Positions 33,542-41,394 of a DNA stretch of 49,720 nt are shown one piece after another. Each line of letters opens with the position of its first letter. The stretch's first letter is position 1. Below the pieces are notes generated by a model. That model was not told the DNA's origin. It did not search any database and saw only the letters and a list, made by a program, of their open reading frames with translations. The stretch covers positions 1-49,720 of IMG/VR virus record IMGVR_UViG_3300032397_000020; one strand, 5' to 3'. Both the position numbers and the translations under genes were made by a program. Source of the DNA: a virus.

Positions 33542-36412
33542 ATGGCCAAGAAGCTATTACAAGAGGATACCGGATTAGTATTACAGGAAGATACTGGCGG
33601 TATCCTACTTGAACAAGATACCGTATGTATAGACCTTTGGACGATAACTTATAATATACCATCAGTTAGTCCGTCAGCTTCCGTATCGCCATCAGTTAGC
33701 CCGTCAGCGTCGAATAGCCCGTCTGCATCAACAAGTGCATCCATAAGCCCGTCTGCATCCATTAGCCCGTCAGCCTCTGTGAGCCCATCGGGATCTATGA
33801 GTGCATCACTAAGCCCGTCAGCCTCGGTTAGTCCATCGGCATCGGTGAGTCCATCGTTAAGCCCGTCATCATCTATTAGCCCATCTTCATCTGTAAGCCG
33901 ATCGAGAAGCCCATCAGCATCAAGGAGCCCTTCTGCTTCAATAAGCAGCTCTGATAGCCCGTCGGCGTCGGATAGCCCATCAGCTTCGGATAGCCCATCT
34001 TCATCTGAAAGCGCTTCGATCAGCCCATCTCAGTCGATTAGCCCATCTGCATCTGAAAGTGAAACAGCGAGTCCTTCGGCATCAATAAGCCCTTCGGCAT
34101 CTACCAGCCCATCTGAATCGACTAGCCCGTCCTCGTCCGAGAGCGCATCCATAAGCCCATCGGCTTCGACAAGCCCGTCCTCTTCTTCAAGTCCGTCATC
34201 TTCAGAAAGCGCCTCGATCAGCCCATCGGCGTCAATGAGTCCGTCATCTTCTCTAAGCCCATCCGCGTCGACTAGCGCATCTATAAGCCCTTCGTCATCG
34301 AAAAGCCCGTCCTCTTCAAGAAGCGCATCGGCATCTATAAGCCCATCTTCATCGAGAAGCCCTTCGGCGTCTATCAGCCCTTCGGCGTCTATCAGCCCAT
34401 CATCTTCTGAAAGCCCATCAAGGAGCCCGTCGTCTTCTGAGAGCCCATCAGCATCTGAAAGTCCGTCAGCGTCTGAGAGTCCTTCGTCGTCTGAAAGCCC
34501 GTCTATTTCTCCATCGGGATCTGTAAGCCCTTCCGGGTCTACAAGCGCATCAAGAAGCCCATCGGCATCCCGCAGCCCATCGGCATCAATAAGCCCTTCG
34601 AGTTCTTCGAGCCCGTCAGTTAGCCCGTCACGGTCAAGAAGTCCATCTGAATCTATTAGCCCATCAATAAGCCCATCATCGTCGGCCAGCCCGTCCGAAT
34701 CAACAAGTGCATCGACAAGCCCATCCGCATCAATAAGTCAGTCGGCAAGTATTTCTCCATCGTTAAGCCCTTCTGCGTCGATAAGTGCTTCTCGGAGTCC
34801 ATCAGCATCAGCAAGCGCATCACGAAGCCCGTCAGCATCCAGAAGCCCATCGGTATCAATAAGTGCGTCAATAAGCCCTTCGGCGTCGACAAGCCCATCA
34901 AGTTCCGCAAGCCCGTCTTTGAGTCCATCGGCGTCGATTAGTCCATCGGCATCAATAAGCCCATCATCGTCTGCGAGTGCGTCAAGAAGCCCATCTGCTT
35001 CGAGAAGCCCGTCAACATCGGTCAGTAAATCAATAAGCCCATCGGCATCGGTTAGCCCATCTGTATCTATCAGTGCGTCAGTGAGCCCTTCGGCGTCATT
35101 AAGCCCATCGTCATCAATGAGTCCATCGAGCTCCATAAGTGCTTCGATAAGCCCATCAGCTTCGACAAGCCCGTCGTCGTCCGACAGCCTTTCAATGTCG
35201 ATCAGCCCATCGACCAGCCCATCGTCATCTAAAAGTCCATCGTCATCCAGGAGCCGTTCTCGTAGTCCATCGTCTTCAGCGAGCCCATCTATAAGCCCGT
35301 CTGCGTCGGCCAGCCCTTCAGCGTCAACGAGCCCATCAGCTTCTGAGAGTCCATCGGCATCGACAAGTCCAAGCTCTTCCGCGAGCCTATCCAGAAGCCC
35401 TTCGGCGTCACTGAGTCCATCAGCCTCAGTAAGCCAATCGGCCTCAGTAAGCCCATCTCGCAGCCCATCTGCATCAGCAAGTCCGTCGGCATCAATAAGC
35501 GCATCGAGAAGCCCATCGGCATCAAGAAGCGCTTCTGTAAGCCCATCAGCATCTATGAGCCCGTCAGGATCGAGAAGCCCTTCCCGTTCAAGAAGTCCAT
35601 CGATATCAATAAGCCCGTCGGTAAGTCCGTCGGCATCGATGAGCCCGTCGTCATCTGGAAGTCCATCTGCGTCCATCAGTGCGTCGATCAGCCCATCATC
35701 GTCTATTAGCAGGTCATTAAGTCCATCTGCGTCCATCAGTGCGTCAACGAGTCCATCATCGTCTGCAAGCAGGTCAAGAAGTCCGTCTCGATCGATAAGC
35801 CAATCGGCCTCAGTCAGCCCTTCGGCGTCACAGAGCCCATCTTCGTCTGCGAGTCCATCAGCTTCCATCAGCGCATCCGTTAGCCAGTCAGCGTCTGTAA
35901 GTCCATCATTAAGCCCGTCGGCATCAACAAGCCCATCTGCATCTATCAGTGCGTCGGTAAGCCCATCAGCTTCATTGAGTCCGTCAGCTTCTTTGAGTCC
36001 ATCCGCATCAAGCAGCGCGTCCAGAAGCCCGTCGGTATCAATAAGCCCATCTTCATCAATCAGCAGATCACTTAGCCCATCACGATCAAGAAGCCCATCA
36101 GCATCGATAAGCCGATCGGTTAGCCCATCAGCATCAGTGAGCCAGTCGCCATCGGTCAGCCCTTCGCGTTCAAGAAGCCCATCGGTTTCTATAAGCCGAT
36201 CGGTAAGCCCATCTGCTTCAGTGAGCCAATCGGCATCGGAGAGCCCGTCATTAAGCCCATCGGCAAGCTTAAGCCCATCGGCAAGTGCATCGGCAAGCCC
36301 ATCTCCATCAGATTTAGAAACTCGAGTTGCTCGAATAGAACTCGCACTAAAAACGCATAAACCGATTTATATTAATGGTGATCATTTTGAAGAGATGAAT
36401 GTACAATTATAA
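33542..36412 (+). CDS. Giant Ser-Pro repeat protein with C-terminal KPIYIN module
   Basis: A 956-residue protein of which about 880 residues (about 40-920) are Ser-x repeat. The N-terminus has two near-copies of L-Q-E-D-T-G and then [10 protein letters not shown], a short anchor. In the repeat, y positions often carry R, K, E, D or Q, giving stretches like S-R-S-R-S-P-S, so it is more charged than the first repeat protein. The last 37 residues form a helix ([13 protein letters not shown]) followed by [12 protein letters not shown]. The helix may trimerise. The whole is probably a long fibre or surface bristle, a prime candidate for glycosylation. Confidence 0.85.
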   Translation: MAKKLLQEDTGLVLQEDTGGILLEQDTVCIDLWTITYNIPSVSPSASVSPSVSPSASNSPSASTSASISPSASISPSASVSPSGSMSASLSPSASVSPSASVSPSLSPSSSISPSSSVSRSRSPSASRSPSASISSSDSPSASDSPSASDSPSSSESASISPSQSISPSASESETASPSASISPSASTSPSESTSPSSSESASISPSASTSPSSSSSPSSSESASISPSASMSPSSSLSPSASTSASISPSSSKSPSSSRSASASISPSSSRSPSASISPSASISPSSSESPSRSPSSSESPSASESPSASESPSSSESPSISPSGSVSPSGSTSASRSPSASRSPSASISPSSSSSPSVSPSRSRSPSESISPSISPSSSASPSESTSASTSPSASISQSASISPSLSPSASISASRSPSASASASRSPSASRSPSVSISASISPSASTSPSSSASPSLSPSASISPSASISPSSSASASRSPSASRSPSTSVSKSISPSASVSPSVSISASVSPSASLSPSSSMSPSSSISASISPSASTSPSSSDSLSMSISPSTSPSSSKSPSSSRSRSRSPSSSASPSISPSASASPSASTSPSASESPSASTSPSSSASLSRSPSASLSPSASVSQSASVSPSRSPSASASPSASISASRSPSASRSASVSPSASMSPSGSRSPSRSRSPSISISPSVSPSASMSPSSSGSPSASISASISPSSSISRSLSPSASISASTSPSSSASRSRSPSRSISQSASVSPSASQSPSSSASPSASISASVSQSASVSPSLSPSASTSPSASISASVSPSASLSPSASLSPSASSSASRSPSVSISPSSSISRSLSPSRSRSPSASISRSVSPSASVSQSPSVSPSRSRSPSVSISRSVSPSASVSQSASESPSLSPSASLSPSASASASPSPSDLETRVARIELALKTHKPIYINGDHFEEMNVQL
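33660..36309 (+). repeat. SPSxSy coding repeat 2 (18-nt unit), charged variant
   Basis: About 2.65 kb of coding repeat, the longest in the window. Ser before Pro is AGC/AGT and the following Ser mostly TCN. It differs from repeat 1 in frequent Arg, Glu, Lys, Asp and Gln at the sixth position. Confidence 0.9.
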
Positions 36413-36422
36413 AGGGTAAATT

Positions 36423-39400
36423 ATGGCTGGAAGAATTTATTGTGCATTCAAGGTTGGAGATCAGGAAGTTGCTCCTGGGAAAGAGTATAACAGGCATTGG
36501 GATGGAATGCCTGTTGAGCTTTTTTATGAAGATGATTGGCAAGTTCCGTTCGAAGTTGTGTTTGGTGGAAATTCGAAGATGCACTCAATCTATACCATGG
36601 TTGAGTTAAATAAAACGCAGGCAGATTTAATAGAAGACTATCTCAATCCAACACACGACGAAGATGATCCTGGAAAAAAAATAAAAGACGGCGCATTATC
36701 AAAATCAGATTACAGAATAAGAAAGAAAACTTTAAATTTACAATTACTGGAATCATCTACCAATGACGTTGGACTTGTTTCAAGATTAAGAACAAAAGAT
36801 GTTGCTGTTCCCACAATAGATTTAAAACATTATAATAAAAAACAATTTGAAGATTTATTCTTCGATTCTACCGATCGACCAATAGATTCCCCAGTTATTG
36901 AAGACAACAATGCAATTACATCAGGATCTGCCACAATTGGTGCTGCGCAAACATATGCTACATGGACAGCCGCCTATGCTGACCTTGGAAATAATACCGG
37001 AGATATAACTCTTACACAGATTGGTGCAGTGGCCTTTACAGCGGCGGCTACTGGGTCGACAACACTTGGCGGATACACAATAACAAACACAAGTAATTAC
37101 GACCATCAGGGCGATCCGACAAGAACAACCAACCTTGCAACTGTCAACTTTAACGGAAATGCAATACGGATCGAGTTTGAGGGAGCGGGAACCGTAATAT
37201 ACAATTTGCTGTATTTTAAAAGAGGAACCAGCGGATCAACAACCACATCCGCAATTTTTAAAATACAAACTATTACGACGGCGTTTGATCTATACATTGA
37301 AAATTGTATTGAAGATAGTGATGCGAAAAGCGGAGCCTTTATTGGATCAATAAGTGGAGTTCCCGTTGCGCGTATCAAAAACTGCGTAGCTTGGAATCTC
37401 GGAAACGCCACGGTTGGCGGCAATGGAATATCAGCATTTAACGGGGCCTTCAATGCTGACAGTGTTATAGAAAATTGCACATTTTATAGTATTGTTGGAT
37501 ACGGAATAAACGCGTTTAGTGACGCGTTTACAATAAACAGAACCGTATGTATTGGTTGTAGTTTGGGAGATTTTAGATTAACCGAAAGTCTGACGAATTT
37601 TAATAAGTGCGCGAGTTCTGATGCAACCGGTTCAGAAGCTGGATTACAAAACCTTGTTGCGGCCAATATATTCGTTTCAACAAGTTCGGCAAGCTCATCA
37701 TTTTTGGATATTGTAAAGACTGAGGGGTTGGGGAGAGCGGGTGATTCCACATCGTATTTGACTGGAAACGATACAGACGTAAGGGGGAGAGCGAGGCCAG
37801 ACCCAAACGGATTTTACTCGATAGGTGCGACTGAATTATTGGCCGTTGCTTCGTCAAGCGCATCTCCATCAGTAAGCCCATCAGCGTCAAGAAGCCCAAG
37901 TTCCAGCCAATCATTATCGATAAGCCCATCGGCATCTGTGAGTCCTTCCGCATCAACAAGCCCAAGTAGTAGCGCATCTGCATCCATAAGCCCATCAGCG
38001 TCTACGAGTCCAAGTAGCAGTGTGTCGGCTTCTATCAGCCCATCGGCGTCAATTAGCCCCAGCAGTAGCATATCAGCATCCATCAGTCCGTCGGCATCTA
38101 CAAGCCCAAGCAGTAGCGCTTCAGCATCTATAAGTCCATCGGCATCTACAAGTCCAAGTTCGAGCGCATCATCATCAATAAGTCCATCGGCATCCGTTAG
38201 TCCATCTGCGTCAACAAGCCCGAGCAGTAGTGCTTCGTCATCAATAAGCCCATCAGCATCACGAAGTCCAAGTAGTAGCGCATCAGCATCTGTCAGCCCG
38301 TCAGCCTCGACAAGCCCTTCGGCGTCTGTAAGCCCCAGTAGCAGCGTCTCACTGTCAACGAGCCCATCAGCGTCTACAAGCCCCAGTAGTAGCGTATCAA
38401 GATCAACGAGCCCATCGGCGTCAAGGAGCCCGAGTAGTAGCGCGTCGGCATCGGTTAGCCCATCAGCGTCAATAAGTCCGAGCAGCAGCGTGTCATCATC
38501 GACAAGTCCATCTGCATCTACAAGCCCCAGTAGTAGCGCTTCAGCATCAAGAAGTCCGTCAGCATCTACCAGTCCCAGCAGCAGCGCGTCTTCATCCACA
38601 AGTCCCTCGGCGTCAATTAGCCCATCAGCGTCTACCAGTCCAAGTAGCAGCGCGTCATCATCAATAAGCCCGTCGGCATCTATTAGCCCGAGTAGCAGCC
38701 AGTCAGCGTCAATAAGCCCGTCGTCATCAATAAGCCCAAGCGGAAGCGAATCACCATCCATTAGCCCATCATCATCGACAAGCCCGAGTAGTAGCGAGTC
38801 GACTTCTGTTAGCCCGTCATCATCGGATAGTCAATCTATTAGCCCATCCTCTTCTCAGAGTCCGTCATCATCTTGGTCTCCATCCTCGTCTGCAAGTCCA
38901 AGTTCGAGTGTGTCGCAGACATTGAGCCCATCATCTTCTTACAGCCCATCTGGATCATTGTCTCCAAGCACATCAAGGAGTCCGTCATCCTCTCGAAGCC
39001 GATCGCTAAGTCCATCTTCATCGATTAGCAAATCAATAAGTCCATCGTCCTCCGTAAGCCTGTCGCCATCCGTTAGCCCATCAGCTTCCAAAAGCCGTTC
39101 TATAAGCCCATCAATGTCGGAAAGCAAATCAGCAAGCCCTTCATCGTCAGCAAGCCGTTCAAGAAGCCCATCTATTTCTGTCAGCCCATCAACCAGCCCA
39201 TCATGGTCAAAAAGCAGATCAGCAAGCCCATCGGGATCTATAAGTCCATCGGCATCCACAAGCCCATCGGTAAGCGAATCCGGATCGACAGGGCCATCGC
39301 CATCATTAAGCCCATCTCACTCGGCTAGTCCGTCGCAACCCATTGGCGATCTTGAAAGAAGAGTGGAAAATATTGAGAACATACTTACTGACAACAAGCC

Positions 39401-39581
39401 GATTTATATTAATAGTAACGGGCATTGGGAAGAGTTTGATCTTTGGGAATTTGAACCAACAGCGGGGCCTGGGGGAAACCTGGAGGAGAGAGTCGCTTAC
39501 ATTGAAAGCCTATTAAGAACCCAAAAACCGATCTATATAAATATCAGCGGACACTTACAAGAAATATATCTCCAACCATGA
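36423..39581 (+). CDS. Beta-helix protein with Ser-Pro repeat and two KPIYIN modules
   Basis: A 1052-residue protein. Residues 1-150 are a mixed N-terminal part (possible virion attachment). About 155-475 look like a right-handed parallel beta-helix, with N-C-x-A-W and E-N-C-T-F-Y repeats and the closing D-V-R-G-R-A-R-P-D-P-N-G-F-Y-S-I-G-A-T-E seen in many polysaccharide-binding or -cutting beta-helices. No catalytic site is obvious. The Ser repeat covers about 477-972. The C-terminus has two copies of L-E-x-R-V-x-x-I-E-x-x-L ... K-P-I-Y-I-N ... G-H-x-x-E. Probably a tail fibre or depolymerase-type surface protein. Confidence 0.83.
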   Translation: MAGRIYCAFKVGDQEVAPGKEYNRHWDGMPVELFYEDDWQVPFEVVFGGNSKMHSIYTMVELNKTQADLIEDYLNPTHDEDDPGKKIKDGALSKSDYRIRKKTLNLQLLESSTNDVGLVSRLRTKDVAVPTIDLKHYNKKQFEDLFFDSTDRPIDSPVIEDNNAITSGSATIGAAQTYATWTAAYADLGNNTGDITLTQIGAVAFTAAATGSTTLGGYTITNTSNYDHQGDPTRTTNLATVNFNGNAIRIEFEGAGTVIYNLLYFKRGTSGSTTTSAIFKIQTITTAFDLYIENCIEDSDAKSGAFIGSISGVPVARIKNCVAWNLGNATVGGNGISAFNGAFNADSVIENCTFYSIVGYGINAFSDAFTINRTVCIGCSLGDFRLTESLTNFNKCASSDATGSEAGLQNLVAANIFVSTSSASSSFLDIVKTEGLGRAGDSTSYLTGNDTDVRGRARPDPNGFYSIGATELLAVASSSASPSVSPSASRSPSSSQSLSISPSASVSPSASTSPSSSASASISPSASTSPSSSVSASISPSASISPSSSISASISPSASTSPSSSASASISPSASTSPSSSASSSISPSASVSPSASTSPSSSASSSISPSASRSPSSSASASVSPSASTSPSASVSPSSSVSLSTSPSASTSPSSSVSRSTSPSASRSPSSSASASVSPSASISPSSSVSSSTSPSASTSPSSSASASRSPSASTSPSSSASSSTSPSASISPSASTSPSSSASSSISPSASISPSSSQSASISPSSSISPSGSESPSISPSSSTSPSSSESTSVSPSSSDSQSISPSSSQSPSSSWSPSSSASPSSSVSQTLSPSSSYSPSGSLSPSTSRSPSSSRSRSLSPSSSISKSISPSSSVSLSPSVSPSASKSRSISPSMSESKSASPSSSASRSRSPSISVSPSTSPSWSKSRSASPSGSISPSASTSPSVSESGSTGPSPSLSPSHSASPSQPIGDLERRVENIENILTDNKPIYINSNGHWEEFDLWEFEPTAGPGGNLEERVAYIESLLRTQKPIYINISGHLQEIYLQP
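37855..39340 (+). repeat. SPSxSy coding repeat 3 (AGY-rich variant)
   Basis: About 1.5 kb of coding repeat. Here many Ser-Ser-Ser blocks are written AGC AGT AGC instead of TCN TCN TCN, so the DNA differs from repeats 1 and 2 although the protein is alike. This points to independent expansion. Confidence 0.9.
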
Positions 39582-39593
39582 TAGGTAAAAAAA

Positions 39594-40322
39594 ATGGAAG
39601 AATTTTTTGGCTGGCTAACAAAATTCGACGCTCCCACAGTTATGATCATGCTCTTCCTCGCGCTGGGCATAGTTGCATTGTTAAAAGTAAAAGGGCTTTC
39701 TGAAATAATAAGATTTCTCTTTAAGAACAAGGCGACACGAACGTGTGGTGATTGCATTCTAATTCTATTTGGCATGAGTGAAAAGTATCATACCGAATCA
39801 ACAGAAATTAAAACAAACATCCTTCGGTGTCAGATGTCATATTTTGAGCAAAAGATTCAAGAATTGTCTTTGTGGCTCGTCCAATCATTTCAAGAAGATC
39901 TTGCGACTCTTGGAAACGGCAAATCCCCATTTTTAAAAATGTCTCAATTCGCAAATTACCAGGAGGCTCTTAAAAATTCACTTAGCGCGGTCAAAAATGA
40001 AATAAGAAAAGCATTTAAGGAAAACGGATTTACCCATATGGCCGATATTGAATTTGATAATTATGTGAATTCAAAAGTGAAGACTCTGGTATCGATTTCC
40101 CAAACATATTTATCTACATATTATCCACAAACAGATGAGACAATTGTTACATTAAAATATCGATATGATAAATTAGATTTTAACAGATTGCGCGACATGG
40201 CTTTCGATATTTTTGAAAAAGCAAAAGCAATAGAGTTGGATGCTGTAGAAAAATCCAAGCAATTAAAGCAAACATTCAAAACTGATATAGACAATTTTAC
40301 GGCAGGAAATGGAAAGAGTTGA
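39594..40322 (+). CDS. Membrane-anchored helical protein
   Basis: A 242-residue protein with one N-terminal transmembrane segment (about 16-33, V-M-I-M-L-F-L-A-L-G-I-V-A-L-L) and a long, charged, helical cytoplasmic or lumenal part. Two cysteines (C-G-D-C at about 51-54) follow the membrane segment. It lies between fibres and tail genes. A holin-like role is possible but the length and long soluble tail argue against a simple holin. Function unknown. Confidence 0.72.
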   Translation: MEEFFGWLTKFDAPTVMIMLFLALGIVALLKVKGLSEIIRFLFKNKATRTCGDCILILFGMSEKYHTESTEIKTNILRCQMSYFEQKIQELSLWLVQSFQEDLATLGNGKSPFLKMSQFANYQEALKNSLSAVKNEIRKAFKENGFTHMADIEFDNYVNSKVKTLVSISQTYLSTYYPQTDETIVTLKYRYDKLDFNRLRDMAFDIFEKAKAIELDAVEKSKQLKQTFKTDIDNFTAGNGKS

Positions 40323-40441
40323 AAAAATAATATATGAATAATACAATTATATTAAATATGAATGTTTTGCCTTATAAGCACATTCGGACTTATATTATAA
40401 TCATGTTTAGCTCTTTGAAATTCATGCACAGGATATAAAAT
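40323..40441 (+). promoter_or_regulatory. AT-rich intergenic region before the tail genes
   Basis: 119 nt with TATAAT at 40396-40401, about 40 nt before the next start, and no good -35 at the usual distance. A promoter for the tail operon is plausible. Confidence 0.3.
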
Positions 40442-41380
40442 ATGCCAGCGTCAATGATAAATTTTCCGATCGCAAATATTGTAGATGCTCTTTTAAGCTA
40501 CACTCAGCATCTTTTTGCCAATACGGAACTTACACCTGCGGATTACAGATGGAGCTCCGACGATCGGGCTAGCAAAATAAGAATATGCGCACCGTTCGTT
40601 ATTGACAATGAGAAGCCGATGAGCGCACCGTTTATCGTAATTGAGAGGGGTGGATTTGAATTCGAAGACCGTGTTATCGATAATTTAAAATCAGCCAGTG
40701 AAAATACATTTAAAGATCCCAATTACGTGACGATATGCAACGGATACGTCAACGTCACCGTAGGTGCCGGAGTTGCTCAAGAGGCATCAAGTATTGCGAA
40801 TTTTTTAGCTCTCATGTATCAAGCCGATCGTCACGGAATTATTAAGGTTGTGAATTTCCTTCGTAACCTGAAGCATACGACGGTTGGCCCAGAAGTGCCT
40901 GTCATCAAAGATACCGAGGTGCGACGCTGGGAAGTAACAGTGACAATCTTTGTTTCGCTGCAGATGGGGTGGATCAGTACCTTTACAGAGCCGGTTCCAT
41001 GGACAAAGTTTGCAGTGTACGGAATCAAAGCGGTCGACACCGAACCACTTTCATCTCTTGGAATTATTAATGCCGGATCTGATCTTCTGTATGATGGCAG
41101 CAAGAATTTTGGATTGACCACAAGTGATGATCCTCAATTTCTTGAACAGGAACTGGCAAAGAAATGGTATTACATCAGATTCAACAATCTTACCAACGGA
41201 GAGCCAAGTCAATTATATCCTGTTGCAGAGATAGTCGACGAGCACACACTGAGGCTACTGAGCCATGATGTAAATAATGCTGAAATAGCTTGGTCGGCAC
41301 CGGAATCGCAAACAGATGTTGAGTATGAACTATATTGGAATAACATTCACCTATATGTAGAAGTGCCAAAGTCTAATTAA
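40442..41380 (+). CDS. Probable tail terminator/completion protein
   Basis: A 312-residue protein directly upstream of the sheath and tube. Features include an N-terminal helix (I-A-N-I-V-D-A-L-L-S-Y), then G-G-F-E-F-E-D-R and a beta-rich core with W-E-V-T-V-T-I-F-V-S. Tail terminators and head-tail joining proteins of contractile phages sit in this position, and a beta-strand pair after an N-terminal helix fits that fold. The C-terminal ~100 residues add a further beta domain. Position-based assignment. Confidence 0.7.
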   Translation: MPASMINFPIANIVDALLSYTQHLFANTELTPADYRWSSDDRASKIRICAPFVIDNEKPMSAPFIVIERGGFEFEDRVIDNLKSASENTFKDPNYVTICNGYVNVTVGAGVAQEASSIANFLALMYQADRHGIIKVVNFLRNLKHTTVGPEVPVIKDTEVRRWEVTVTIFVSLQMGWISTFTEPVPWTKFAVYGIKAVDTEPLSSLGIINAGSDLLYDGSKNFGLTTSDDPQFLEQELAKKWYYIRFNNLTNGEPSQLYPVAEIVDEHTLRLLSHDVNNAEIAWSAPESQTDVEYELYWNNIHLYVEVPKSN

Positions 41381-41394
41381 AAAGGAGAATAAAT

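Noticed and set aside
34738-35868. A 376-codon minus-strand frame of similar composition
   Set aside because: Same antisense artefact of the second repeat.
29427-36309. Possible CRISPR array or satellite, because of regular short repeats
   Set aside because: The period is a coding 18 nt in frame, units diverge at third positions, and there are no unique spacers of constant length.
37814-38761. A 315-codon minus-strand frame with [10 protein letters not shown]
   Set aside because: Antisense artefact of the third repeat.
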